Origin: Mesorhizobium shangrilense
Lineage (GTDB): Bacteria > Pseudomonadota > Alphaproteobacteria > Rhizobiales > Rhizobiaceae
Length of the DNA: 64,000 bases
Direction: 5' to 3'
Assembly: GCF_028826155.1 (NCBI RefSeq)
Contig: NZ_JAQGPN010000001.1
Location: forward strand, 310,001 to 374,000
The position numbers and the translations under genes were made by a program. The notes beneath the pieces were generated by a model. The model saw only the letters and a list, made by a program, of their open reading frames with translations, was not told the DNA's origin and made no database searches. Position 1 is the first letter of the stretch, and each line of letters begins with the position of its first letter. Below, piece by piece: positions 8,263-17,843 of this stretch.

Positions 8263-9057
8263 ATGAGAAAGACACTGGCAATCGCTGCCACTGCGCTCGG
8301 CCTCGCACTCGCAACAATGGCTGCCGCTCAGGCGCAGCAGGTCAAGGTAGGCTTCTCGCCGGAAGCATATCCGCCGTTCTACGAGCAGGATTCCTCGGGC
8401 AACTGGGGCGGCTGGGAAGTCGAGATGGTCAACGCCATCTGCGCGGAGGCAAAGCTCGAATGCACGCTGACGCCGATCCCGTGGGACGGCCTCATCCCGG
8501 CGCTCACCAGCAAGAAGATCGACGCCATCATGAACTCGATGTCGATCACCGAGGAGCGCAAGAAGACGATCGACTTCTCCGACAAGTATTACAACACGCC
8601 GACCGCCATCATCGGGCCCAAGGACAAGACCTTCGGCGCGTCGCCTGCCGATATCAAGGGCAAGGTCCTCGGCGTGCAGGTCTCCACCACCCACGCCGCC
8701 TACGCCAAGAAGCACTTCGGCGATGCAGCCGAGATCAAGGAGTACCAGACCCAGGACGAGGCCAACCAGGACCTGATCGCCGGCCGCATCGACGCGACGC
8801 AGGCCGACTCCATCGCGCTCGACGCCTTCCTGAAGTCCGACCAGGGCAAGGCGTGCTGCGACCTCAAGGGCTATGTCGCGCCGGACGACGAAGTGCTGGG
8901 ACCGGGCGTCGGCGCAGGCGTGCGCAAGGACGACGCCGAGCTCAAGGACAAGATCAACGCCGCGATCAAGGCGCTCCGCGACAACGGCAAGTATGGCGAG
9001 ATCACCAAGAAGTACTTCGACTTCGACGTCTACGGCACGGGCGCGCAGGTGAACTGA
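8263..9057 (+). CDS. Periplasmic basic amino acid-binding protein
   Basis: This is a 264-residue extracellular solute-binding protein, family 3. A Sec signal peptide (MRKTLAIAATALGLALATMA) probably ends after AQA at residue 24. The mature start QVKVGFSPEAYPPFYEQD, GWEVEMVNAICAEA and NSMSITEERKKTIDFSDKYY match the lysine/arginine/ornithine/histidine group (ArgT, HisJ, AotJ, OccT). It feeds the two permeases downstream. CGGGAG lies 8-9 nt before the ATG. Exact ligand cannot be read, although the neighbouring arginine enzymes favour arginine or a derivative. Confidence 0.88.
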   Translation: MRKTLAIAATALGLALATMAAAQAQQVKVGFSPEAYPPFYEQDSSGNWGGWEVEMVNAICAEAKLECTLTPIPWDGLIPALTSKKIDAIMNSMSITEERKKTIDFSDKYYNTPTAIIGPKDKTFGASPADIKGKVLGVQVSTTHAAYAKKHFGDAAEIKEYQTQDEANQDLIAGRIDATQADSIALDAFLKSDQGKACCDLKGYVAPDDEVLGPGVGAGVRKDDAELKDKINAAIKALRDNGKYGEITKKYFDFDVYGTGAQVN

Positions 9058-9136
9058 CCGGCTCTGCCCTGATGCAGCCGCGCCGCGCAGGCGCGGCTGC
9101 CGCACGACACGTCGTATCCTGTCGCGGGAGAGCGCA

Positions 9137-9883
9137 CTGAACGAACTCCTCATCGCCTCCTTCGGCGCCAGCACGCTGGAGCTTCTTTCGCTCTCGGCGC
9201 CGGGCTGGGGCGTGAACCTGTTGCAGGGGCTGGCGAATTCGATCCAGATTGCCGCCGGCGCATTCGGGCTCGGCCTGATGATCGGCATCTGCGGCGCCTG
9301 GGGCAAGCTCTATGGCGGGCCGGTGGTGCGCGACCTGCTCGAGGTCTACACCACCGTGGTGCGCGCCGTCCCCGAACTGGTGCTGATCCTGATCCTCTAT
9401 TTCGCCGGCACCGACCTCATCAACCGGCTGCTGGGGGCGTTCGGCTACCCGCCGACGGACATCAATGGCCTCGTCGCCGGCATCTGCGTGCTCGGCGTCG
9501 TGCAGGGCGCCTATTCGACCGAGGTGTTGCGCGGCGCGATCCAGGCCATTCCGCAAGGGCAGATCGAGGCGGCGCGCGCCTTCGGCATGTCGCCCGGACT
9601 TATGCTGCGGCGCATCACCCTGCCGGCGATGCTGCCCTTCGCCATCCCCGGCCTCGCCAATCTCTGGCTGATCGCCACCAAGGACACCGCGCTGCTGGCC
9701 ATCGTCGGCTTCACCGAACTCACCCAGACGACGCGGCAGGCGGCCGGCACCACCAAGGCCTACTTCACGTTCTTCATGGCTGCCGGCGTGCTCTATCTCG
9801 CGCTGACGCTGGTCTCCAACGTCGTCATCGCCCGCATCGAGCGCCGCTCGCGCCGCGGCATGCCCCCTGTGGGAGCACACTGA
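9137..9883 (+). CDS. Amino acid ABC permease (HisQ-like), probable CTG start
   Basis: This is an inner-membrane permease with the EAA loop YSTEVLRGAIQAIPQGQIEAA typical of HisQ/ArtQ/OccQ proteins. GTG 9212 is the first conventional start, but it cuts into the first region before the membrane helix. The frame is open upstream, with no ATG, GTG or TTG back to the previous gene. CTG at 9137 follows GGGAGA by about 7 nt and gives MNELLIASFGASTLELLSLS, a normal N terminus for this subunit, for 248 residues. It overlaps the next permease by one base (TGATGG), a typical coupled junction. Confidence 0.87.
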   Translation: MNELLIASFGASTLELLSLSAPGWGVNLLQGLANSIQIAAGAFGLGLMIGICGAWGKLYGGPVVRDLLEVYTTVVRAVPELVLILILYFAGTDLINRLLGAFGYPPTDINGLVAGICVLGVVQGAYSTEVLRGAIQAIPQGQIEAARAFGMSPGLMLRRITLPAMLPFAIPGLANLWLIATKDTALLAIVGFTELTQTTRQAAGTTKAYFTFFMAAGVLYLALTLVSNVVIARIERRSRRGMPPVGAH

Positions 9884-10692
9884 TGGCGGTGGTGGCGATC
9901 AACCGCACGACCTGGCAGCGCACGCTCGGCTGGCTGCAGCCGCACCGCGTCGTGCTAATCGGGATCGCGGCAGCGCTGGTGCTGTCGGCGGCCTTCTTCA
10001 TGCGGTGGGACTGGCTTCCAGACTTTCTCGGCCTCGCGCTGCAGGGGCTGTGGCGCACGATCTGGCTGCTCATCGTCACCTGCACGCTCGGTTTGATGCT
10101 CGCCATCCCGATCGGCCTCGTGCAGGTCACCGGCCCCTGGTATCTCAGCCTGCCCGCCAAGGCGTTCTGCACGATCATCCGCGGCACGCCGCTGCTGCTC
10201 CAGCTGTGGCTGCTTTATTTCGGCCTGGGATCGCTGTTCCCGCAGTTTCCCTGGATCCGCGATTCCTTCCTGTGGCCGATCCTGCGCCAGGCTTGGCCCT
10301 ACGGTGTTCTGGCGCTGACGCTCTCCTATGCCGGCTACGAGGGCGAGGTGATGCGCGGCGCCTTCGCCGGCGTGGCGAGGGGCCAGCTGGAGGCGGCGCG
10401 CGCCTTCGGCATGAGCCGCTGGAAGATCTTTCGGCGCGTCTGGCTGCCGCAGGCGCTGCACCGCGCTTTGCCGACACTGGCCGGAGAGACGGTGCTGCAA
10501 CTCAAGGCGACGCCGCTGGTGGCGACGATCACCATGGTGGACATCTATTCGGTGGCCTCGCGGGTCCGGCAGGAGACGTTCATCACCTACGAGCCGCTGC
10601 TGCTGCTCGCGCTGGTCTATCTGACGATCACCGGTATCCTGGTCTTCGCGTTCCGCAAGCTCGAGGCGCGGATCCCGCAGCGCCTGGGGTAG
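9883..10692 (+). CDS. Amino acid ABC permease (HisM-like)
   Basis: This is the second inner-membrane subunit, 269 residues, with about five to six helices. The EAA motif is GYEGEVMRGAFAGVARGQLE, followed by AARAFGMSRWKIFRRVWLPQ, and TIIRGTPLLLQLWLLYFG lies near the middle. These mark the HisM/ArtM/OccM group, which forms a heterodimer with the preceding permease. It has a longer N-terminal cytoplasmic lead (about 25 residues) than HisM of enterics. Start ATG 9883 overlaps the stop of the partner. Confidence 0.9.
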   Translation: MAVVAINRTTWQRTLGWLQPHRVVLIGIAAALVLSAAFFMRWDWLPDFLGLALQGLWRTIWLLIVTCTLGLMLAIPIGLVQVTGPWYLSLPAKAFCTIIRGTPLLLQLWLLYFGLGSLFPQFPWIRDSFLWPILRQAWPYGVLALTLSYAGYEGEVMRGAFAGVARGQLEAARAFGMSRWKIFRRVWLPQALHRALPTLAGETVLQLKATPLVATITMVDIYSVASRVRQETFITYEPLLLLALVYLTITGILVFAFRKLEARIPQRLG

Positions 10693-10698
10693 GCCGAA

Positions 10699-11691
10699 AT
10701 GGACGACACGATCGAACTGACACTCGCCGAGGCGATCGCGCTCTGCGCAGACGCCGCGATCCGGGCCGGGGCGCGCGAGGACACCGCGCTTGCCCTTGCG
10801 CGATCGGCAGTCGCGGCAGAGGCCGAAAGCCAGCCCAATGTCGGGCTCGCCCACTTCGTCGACTATCTCGAGGCCATCGCCGCGGGCCGCATCGACGGAC
10901 AGGCGCTGCCTGCGATCACACGGCCTGCGCCCACGATGATCGCATCCGATGCCAACGGCGGCGCGGCGCACACCGGCTTCGACGCGTGCTTCGAAGAGAT
11001 CGTCCGCACGGCGGGGGATCTCGGCATGGCGCTGTTCAGCCAGAGGAATTCCTACACCTGCGGGGCGCTGGGCTATTTCACGGGCCGCCTGGCGGATGGC
11101 GGGCTGCTTGCGATCGCCGCGACGAACGGACCGGCGCTGATGGCCGGCTCGGGCGGGACGAAACGCGTGTTCTGCACCAACCCGCTCGCCTTCTCCGCAC
11201 CTGCGACGGGTGGACCGCCGTTGACCATCGACCAGGCCTCCAGCGCGACGGCCTTCGTGAACATACGCAAGGCCGCGCGAGATGGACGCGCCATTCCCGA
11301 AGGCTGGGCGCTCGATGCCGCCGGCAATCCGACCACCGACGCGGCGGCAGCCGTGAAGGGGGCGCTGCTCGCCTTCGGCGGCGCACGCGGCGCCAACATC
11401 GCCCTGATGGTCGAGGTGCTCTCGGCGGGCCTGACCGGCGCCAACTGGTCGGCTGATGCGCCGCCTTTCACCACAGGCGCGCAGAGCCCCGGAACCGGCA
11501 TGCTGGTGATCGCGATCCGGCCGGACCTGATCGACCCGGATTTTTCCGGGCGCCTTCAAAAGTATCTCGGGCGGCTCGAACGGGAGTACGGCGTTCACGT
11601 CCCGGGGCGTACCAAAGCCGCAGCCCGTGCGCAGGCCGCCAAGGATGGGATCTCAATTCCGCGCGCCCTGTTTGGGCGTCTGTCCCGCTGA
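10699..11691 (+). CDS. Ldh-family NAD(P)H oxidoreductase
   Basis: This is a 330-residue member of the malate/L-lactate dehydrogenase (Ldh, YlbC/DpkA) family, which lacks a Rossmann fold. NVGLAHFVDYLEAI near residue 46, SQRNSYTCGALGYFTGRLAD near 114 and CTNPLAFSAPATGG near 155 are family motifs. Members reduce delta1-piperideine-2-carboxylate, pyrroline-2-carboxylate or ureidoglycolate, or oxidise 2-hydroxy acids. The usual SGHKG-like and catalytic His region appears as QRNSYTCG here, so a direct substrate transfer is unsafe. It ends the transporter operon, 6 nt after the permease. A role in handling cyclic or keto forms of arginine or ornithine is inferred from context. Confidence 0.82.
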   Translation: MDDTIELTLAEAIALCADAAIRAGAREDTALALARSAVAAEAESQPNVGLAHFVDYLEAIAAGRIDGQALPAITRPAPTMIASDANGGAAHTGFDACFEEIVRTAGDLGMALFSQRNSYTCGALGYFTGRLADGGLLAIAATNGPALMAGSGGTKRVFCTNPLAFSAPATGGPPLTIDQASSATAFVNIRKAARDGRAIPEGWALDAAGNPTTDAAAAVKGALLAFGGARGANIALMVEVLSAGLTGANWSADAPPFTTGAQSPGTGMLVIAIRPDLIDPDFSGRLQKYLGRLEREYGVHVPGRTKAAARAQAAKDGISIPRALFGRLSR

Positions 11692-11706
11692 ACCAAATCG
11701 GCAAAG

Positions 11707-11727
11707 AAAAACCCCGCCGAAGCGGGG
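11707..11727 (-). terminator. Rho-independent terminator of csbD
   Basis: A six-base GC stem (CCCCGC / GCGGGG, 11712-11717 and 11722-11727) with a CGAA loop is followed on the minus strand by TTTTT. It ends the minus-strand CsbD transcript, and the hairpin may also slow transcription coming from the reductase. Confidence 0.8.
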
Positions 11728-11752
11728 CCTTCCTGATGCCTGAGACGGCGAT

Positions 11753-11950
11753 CTAGTGGCGCGACAGCCAGTCGTCGATGTCCCGCTCGGCGTCGTCTGC
11801 GACCTTGCCGTAGCGCGCCTGGATACGGCCTGCGAGTTCCTTGCGCTGGCCGGCGATCACATCGAGATCGTCATTGGTGAGCTTACCCCACTGGGTCTGG
11901 ACCTTGCCCTTGAACTGCTCCCAATTTCCTTCGACCTGGTTCCAATTCAT
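11753..11950 (-). CDS. CsbD-family stress protein
   Basis: This is a 65-residue hydrophilic helical protein of the CsbD family: MNWNQVEGNWEQFKGKVQTQ, KLTNDDLDVIAGQRKELAGR and a C-terminal DDWLSRH. Members are general stress proteins of unknown biochemical role, abundant under starvation or osmotic stress. AAAGGAGAAACC precedes ATG 11950. It is a single-gene unit with its own terminator, divergent from a DoxX gene. Confidence 0.9.
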   Translation of the reverse strand: MNWNQVEGNWEQFKGKVQTQWGKLTNDDLDVIAGQRKELAGRIQARYGKVADDAERDIDDWLSRH

Positions 11951-12139
11951 GTGGTTTCTCCTTTCAGTTGAACTCTCCCCCAGCCAACGCGGCAAATCCG
12001 CAATCGGTTCCCCTGTTTGACGAGAGTCGAAGGCCGGCGCTCGCGGCGTGGGTCGCCGGCGGCCATAAACATTTCTTGATTTGACCCTTCGGCCTCCGGC
12101 GAGTCTGTGCGGTGCAGCATAAATGGAGCCCCCCAACGC

Positions 12140-12598
12140 ATGACCTCTTCGAAGACCGCCTCCGCGCCGCAGCGACGCCTCATCATCCCGCCGCTGCGCT
12201 GCGTCTATGCAAACTTCCACGACATCGCCGAAACGGTGCTGCGCGTCGTCGCCGGCCTGGCTCTCGTCACCCATGGCTGGGGCAAGATCCAGAACCCGTT
12301 CGGGGCGGCCGGCATGGTCGAGGGCTTGGGGTTCTATCCTGGCGTATTCTGGTCGCCGCTGCTGGCCGCCACTGAATTCTTCGGCGGCATCCTGATCGCC
12401 ATTGGCTTGCTGACCCGGCCAGCCTCCTTCGCAGCGATGATCGTGCTGCTGGTCACGGTCTACTTCCACTGGATCGTGCGGGCCGAGGGATTCGCGGGCG
12501 CAGAGAAGTCGATCCTCTGGGCCGCCATCTTCCTGTTCTTCGCGGTGCGCGGCGGCAACCGGCAGTCGGTGGACGCAAAGCTCGGCCGGGAATTCTAG
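12140..12598 (+). CDS. DoxX-family membrane protein
   Basis: This is a 152-residue inner-membrane protein with four predicted helices. LRVVAGLALVTHGWGKIQNP, GFYPGVFWSPLLAATEFFGG and AEKSILWAAIFLFFAVRGGN match the DoxX/DoxD-like family. Members are linked to redox balance or respiration in various bacteria, with no single known reaction. The start at ATG 12140 gives a ~25-residue cytoplasmic lead; a GTG at 12107 in frame is possible but less likely. It is a single gene, divergent from csbD and convergent with the bkd operon. Confidence 0.85.
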   Translation: MTSSKTASAPQRRLIIPPLRCVYANFHDIAETVLRVVAGLALVTHGWGKIQNPFGAAGMVEGLGFYPGVFWSPLLAATEFFGGILIAIGLLTRPASFAAMIVLLVTVYFHWIVRAEGFAGAEKSILWAAIFLFFAVRGGNRQSVDAKLGREF

Positions 12599-12617
12599 AC
12601 CAGCCTCTTTACACCGC

Positions 12618-12645
12618 GACGGGCGGCGCGATTGCGGCGCCCGTC
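12618..12645. terminator. Convergent hairpin, possible terminator
   Basis: GACGGGC (12618-12624) pairs perfectly with GCCCGTC (12639-12645), and the hairpin lies between the convergent doxX and E3 genes, touching the E3 stop codon. It lacks a run of T on either strand, so termination is uncertain. Confidence 0.35.
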
Positions 12646-14041
12646 AGATGTGAAGCGCGTGCCCCAGCGCCTTCAGGGCGGCTTCCTGGAAGGACTCGCC
12701 CTGCGTCGGGTGCGCATGGATGGTGCCGGCGATGTCTTCGAGACGCGCGCCCATCTCCACCGCCAGACCGAAGGCGGTCGAAAGCTCGGAAATGCCGCGG
12801 CCGACCCCCTGGATGCCCAGCACCAGATGGTTGTCGGCGCGCGCGACGACCCGCACGAAACCGTCCTCGGCGAGCATCGTCATGGCGCGGCCGTTGGCTG
12901 AGAAGGGGAACAGGCCGACCTTGATCTCGACGCCGCCCTTCTTTGCCTCGTCGGGCGAAAGACCCACCGTCACGACCTCCGGATCGGTGAAGCACACCGC
13001 CGGGATGCCGCGCTTGTCCCAGCTGCGCTTGTGGCCCGCCACGATCTCGGCGACCATTTCGCCCTGCGCCATGGCGCGGTGGGCCAGCATGGGCTCGCCG
13101 GTGACGTCCCCGATCGCGTAGACGCCGCGCATCGAGGTGCGGCACTGATCGTCGATCTTGAGGAAGCGGCCGCTCATGTCGAGCGCCAGCTCCTCGCGGC
13201 CCCAGCCCTCGGTGACCGGCTTGCGGCCGACGGTGACCAGGATCTTGTCCGCCTTGAGGCGACGCGCCTCGCCGTCCGCGTCATCGACGATCAACTGTTC
13301 GGACTTGCCGTCGAATTCGCGCACCCTGGCGCCGAGCAGGACCTCGATGCCCAGCGCGCCGAGGCGCTTGGCAACCGGCTTGGTCAGCTCCGCGTCATAG
13401 AGCGGCAGAATGCGGTCCAGCGCCTCGACCACCGTCACCTTCGATCCCATCTTGGCGAAGGCCATGCCGAGCTCCAGGCCGATGTAACCCGCCCCAACCA
13501 CGGCGAGGCTTGCCGGAACCGAAGGGAGCGAAAGCGCCTCGGTGGACGAGATCACCCTGCCGCCAAACGGCACCGAGGGCAGCGCGACCGGTTCGGAGCC
13601 TGTGGCGATGACGATGTTCTCCGCCCGCACCACCTGCTCGCCGGTCTCGGTCTCAACGACGACCGTCTTGCCGTCGCGGAAGCGCGCCTGGCCGCTCAGC
13701 ATTTTTACGCGCTGTTTCTTGAGCAGGCCCGAGACGCCCGTCGTCAGGCGGCCGACGATCCGGTCCTTCCACGCGACGGTCTTGGCGAGATCGATCGCCG
13801 GGTTGGCGACCGTGATGCCGAGATGTCCCTGCGCATCCGCCATGTGGGTGGCGGTCTCGAACTCCTCCGCCGCATGGATGAGCGCCTTGGACGGGATGCA
13901 GCCGATGGTGAGGCAGGTGCCGCCGGGCTTCTTCGACTCGACGATGACGGTGTCGACCCCGAGTTGGCCGGCGCGGATCGCGCACACGTAGCCGCCCGGT
14001 CCGGCCCCGATGACGAGGAGCTTGCAGGAGATGTCTTTCAT
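12644..14041 (-). CDS. lpdV: Dihydrolipoamide dehydrogenase, E3 of branched-chain complex
   Basis: This is an FAD-dependent disulfide oxidoreductase of 465 residues, E3 of a 2-oxoacid dehydrogenase complex. It re-oxidises dihydrolipoyl groups of E2 with NAD+. The FAD fold VIGAGPGGYVCAIRA is at 10-23, the redox disulfide GGTCLTIGCIPSK has C43 and C48, the NAD fold VVGAGYIGLELG lies near 180, and the His-Glu pair HAHPTQGE is at 442-449. It is the last of four genes in the bkd operon, 30 nt after E2, which is why the branched-chain E3 symbol is preferred over a general lpd. Confidence 0.9.
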   Translation of the reverse strand: MKDISCKLLVIGAGPGGYVCAIRAGQLGVDTVIVESKKPGGTCLTIGCIPSKALIHAAEEFETATHMADAQGHLGITVANPAIDLAKTVAWKDRIVGRLTTGVSGLLKKQRVKMLSGQARFRDGKTVVVETETGEQVVRAENIVIATGSEPVALPSVPFGGRVISSTEALSLPSVPASLAVVGAGYIGLELGMAFAKMGSKVTVVEALDRILPLYDAELTKPVAKRLGALGIEVLLGARVREFDGKSEQLIVDDADGEARRLKADKILVTVGRKPVTEGWGREELALDMSGRFLKIDDQCRTSMRGVYAIGDVTGEPMLAHRAMAQGEMVAEIVAGHKRSWDKRGIPAVCFTDPEVVTVGLSPDEAKKGGVEIKVGLFPFSANGRAMTMLAEDGFVRVVARADNHLVLGIQGVGRGISELSTAFGLAVEMGARLEDIAGTIHAHPTQGESFQEAALKALGHALHI

Positions 14042-14071
14042 GCGGCGTACTCCGGCTTGCCCTTTATCACG

Positions 14072-15436
14072 TCAATCCACGAAGATCAGCGCCGGCGTCT
14101 CCAGCAGGGCCTTGATGCGCTGGACGAAGACGGCCGCGTCCCAGCCGTCGATGACGCGATGGTCGAAGCTGGACGACAGGTTCATCATCTTGCGAGGGAT
14201 GAACTGCCGGCCGTCCCAGACGGGCCGCACCATCATCTTGTTGACGCCGACGATGGCGACTTCCGGATAGTTGATCACCGGCGTCGTCGCGACGCCGCCC
14301 ATGGCGCCGAGCGAGGTGATGGTGATGGTCGAGCCCGAAAGCTCGTCGCGCGTGGCGCTGCCCGACTTCGCCGCTTCGGCGAGGCGGTTGACCTCGGCGG
14401 CGCAATCCCACAGGTCGCGGGCCTCGGCGTGTTTTACAACCGGAACAACCAGCCCGGTCGGCGTTTGAGCGGCGATGCCGATGTGCACGCCGCCGTGGCG
14501 GTGGATGACGCCCGCGTCGTCGTCGTAGAGGGCGTTGAGCTGTGGCTGCTCCGCTATGGCCTTGACCATCGCCCGCATCAGGAACGGCAGCATCGTCAGC
14601 TTCGGGCGATCGGCAGACTTGGTCTGGTTGAGCTTGGCGCGCAGTTCTTCAAGTTCTGTGACGTCGATCTCCTCGACATAGGTGATGTGCGGGATGCGCG
14701 ACTTGGCCAGCGCCATCTTCTCCGCGATCTTGCGGCGCAGCCCGACGACCTTGATGTCCTCGACCGTCTCGTTGCGGGCGAGACCGGGGCCGCGCTGCAT
14801 CTCCGGCCCGCGGGAGAGGAAGGCGTCGAGATCCTCGTGCGTGATGCGGCCCGCGCCGCCGCTGGCCGGCACCTGGCGCAGGTCGATGCCCGCCTCCCTG
14901 GCCCGGAGCCGCACCGCCGGCGAGGCAAGCGGCTTCTCGCCTTGCGGGCGGGAAGCGTAGACGGTCTGGGAAGCGGACGCCGGTTGACCCCCACCCCTGA
15001 CCCCTCCCCTCAAGGGGGAGGGGGATTCCGGCGTCGCCCTGCCCACCACGCGGCCGCTCGTTTCAACAGCGTCGGCGGCAGACTGCTCCCTGGACGGAGC
15101 TGGCGCGTGTTCCCCTCCCCCTTGTGGGGAGGGGCTAGGGGTGGGGGTGGGGGCGCTCGTCTCAGTCTCCGCGCCTGCCGCAACGTTGCCCTCGCCCTGA
15201 ACCTTGAGCCGGATGATCGGCGAGCCGACGGGAACCGTGTCGCCGACCTCGGCGCCCAGCCAGATCACCTCGCCGTCGACCGGCGAGGGAATCTCGACGG
15301 TCGCCTTGTCGGTCATGACGGCGGCAAGCACCGCATCCTCGCGGATGAGGTCGCCGACCTTGACGTGCCATTCGACGAGCTCGGCCTCGGCGACGCCCTC
15401 GCCCACGTCGGGCAGCTTGATGACATGCTCGCCCAT
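14072..15436 (-). CDS. bkdB: E2 acyltransferase of branched-chain 2-oxoacid dehydrogenase
   Basis: This is a 454-residue dihydrolipoyl acyltransferase. One lipoyl domain is at 1-80 with the lipoylated K44 in MTDKATVEI, then a long linker, a peripheral subunit-binding domain at ~168-206 (PAVRLRAREAGIDL), and a catalytic domain with SSSFDHRVIDGWD (H426, D430). The complex degrades 2-oxoacids from valine, leucine and isoleucine. The linker (about 84-165) contains peptide runs encoded by two inverted copies of a GC-rich palindromic repeat, both in frame. ATG 15436 lies 2 nt after the E1-beta stop; the frame is open further upstream but that sequence is E1-beta read out of frame. Confidence 0.9.
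   Translation of the reverse strand: MGEHVIKLPDVGEGVAEAELVEWHVKVGDLIREDAVLAAVMTDKATVEIPSPVDGEVIWLGAEVGDTVPVGSPIIRLKVQGEGNVAAGAETETSAPTPTPSPSPQGGGEHAPAPSREQSAADAVETSGRVVGRATPESPSPLRGGVRGGGQPASASQTVYASRPQGEKPLASPAVRLRAREAGIDLRQVPASGGAGRITHEDLDAFLSRGPEMQRGPGLARNETVEDIKVVGLRRKIAEKMALAKSRIPHITYVEEIDVTELEELRAKLNQTKSADRPKLTMLPFLMRAMVKAIAEQPQLNALYDDDAGVIHRHGGVHIGIAAQTPTGLVVPVVKHAEARDLWDCAAEVNRLAEAAKSGSATRDELSGSTITITSLGAMGGVATTPVINYPEVAIVGVNKMMVRPVWDGRQFIPRKMMNLSSSFDHRVIDGWDAAVFVQRIKALLETPALIFVD
14981..15031. repeat. Palindromic GC-rich repeat, copy 1 inside bkdB
   Basis: The plus-strand text has gacccccacccctgacccc, then tcccctcaagggggagggg. This is a dispersed rhizobial palindrome type that normally lies between genes. 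Here it encodes linker residues ~136-152 (SPSPLRGGVRGGG) on the minus strand. Confidence 0.75.
15107..15154. repeat. Palindromic GC-rich repeat, copy 2 (inverted) inside bkdB
   Basis: The plus-strand text has tcccctcccccttgtgggga, then ggggctaggggtgggggtgg. This is the reverse complement type of copy 1, about 75 nt away. It encodes linker residues ~95-110 (PTPTPSPSPQGGGEH). Confidence 0.75.
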
Positions 15437-15438
15437 CC

Positions 15439-16452
15439 TCAGGCCTCCATCGTCGCGGTCATTGCCTGGCCCAGGCGCGCGGGCCCCGGGAAGTAGTCCC
15501 ATTCCTGCGCATGCGGATAAGGCGTGTCCCATCCGGTGACGCGGGCGACGGGCGCCTCGAGGCTGTAGAAGCAATGGTGCTGGACGAGCGCCGCAAGCTC
15601 GGCGCCGAAGCCGGAGGTGTGGGTGGCCTCGTGCACCACGACGCAGCGGCCGGTCTTGTTGACGGAGGTCACGATGGCATCGAGGTCGAGTGGCAGCAGC
15701 GAGCGCAGGTCGATGATCTCGGCGTCGATGCCTGTTTCGTCCGCCGCGGCCTCCGCGACATAAACCATGGTGCCGTAGGCGAGGATGGTCATCTCCGACC
15801 CGGTACGGCGGACGGCCGCCTTGCCGAGCGGAATGCTGTAGTGGCCTGCCGGCACCTCGCCCAGCTCGTGCTTCGACCACGGTGTCACCGGGCGCTCGTG
15901 GTGGCCGTCGAACGGGCCGTTGTAGAGCCGCTTCGGCTCCAGGAAGATCACCGGGTCCGGGTCCTCGATCGAGGCGATCAGCAGCCCCTTGGCGTCATGC
16001 GGATTGGAGGGGACGACCACCTTCAGTCCCGACACGTGGGTAAACAGCGCCTCGGGGCTCTGGCTGTGCGTCTGCCCGCCGAAGATGCCGCCGCCCGTCG
16101 GCATGCGGATCACGATCGGACAGGTGAACTGACCGTTCGAGCGATAGCGCAGCCGCGCCGCCTCGGAGACGATCTGGTCATAGGCGGGATAGACGTAGTC
16201 CGCGAACTGCACCTCGACACAGGGGCGCAGTCCATAGGCGGCCATGCCGATCGCGGTGCCGACGATGCCCAACTCGCTGATTGGCGCGTCGAAGCAGCGG
16301 GTGGTGCCGTATTTCTGCTGCAGGCCCTGCGTGCAGCGGAAGACGCCGCCGAAATAGCCGACGTCCTCGCCGAAGACGACGACGTTGTCATCGCGCCCCA
16401 TGGAGACGTCCATCGCCTCCCGGATCGCCTCGATCATTGTCTTGCGCGGCAT
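15439..16452 (-). CDS. bkdA2: Branched-chain 2-oxoacid dehydrogenase E1 beta
   Basis: This is the transketolase-like beta subunit of E1, 337 residues. FGEDVGYFGGVFRCTQGL near 27, FDAPISELGIVGTAIGMA near 54, GGGIFGGQTHSQSPEALF near 120 and VVHEATHTSGFGAELAAL near 270 are conserved in branched-chain E1 beta subunits. It pairs with E1 alpha to bind ThDP and decarboxylate branched 2-oxoacids. It lies 4 nt after E1 alpha and 2 nt before E2. No truncation or odd residue is evident. Confidence 0.92.
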   Translation of the reverse strand: MPRKTMIEAIREAMDVSMGRDDNVVVFGEDVGYFGGVFRCTQGLQQKYGTTRCFDAPISELGIVGTAIGMAAYGLRPCVEVQFADYVYPAYDQIVSEAARLRYRSNGQFTCPIVIRMPTGGGIFGGQTHSQSPEALFTHVSGLKVVVPSNPHDAKGLLIASIEDPDPVIFLEPKRLYNGPFDGHHERPVTPWSKHELGEVPAGHYSIPLGKAAVRRTGSEMTILAYGTMVYVAEAAADETGIDAEIIDLRSLLPLDLDAIVTSVNKTGRCVVVHEATHTSGFGAELAALVQHHCFYSLEAPVARVTGWDTPYPHAQEWDYFPGPARLGQAMTATMEA

Positions 16453-16456
16453 CTGC

Positions 16457-17728
<1,272 letters not shown>

Positions 17729-17843
17729 CTAATCCCAGACTATGTACCGTCGCGGCTGATGCTGCGCAAACAAAGTCGAGGCAGCTTCGTTGCGAATATC
17801 GTGAACCCCGTATCAGTTCATTGCACCGGAACGCGCCGTTGCC

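Noticed and set aside
13031..15496. An 821-codon plus-strand frame opposite the E3 and E2 genes
   Set aside because: It lies antisense to two well-supported enzymes and its translation is low-complexity Arg/Asp/Gly without domains.
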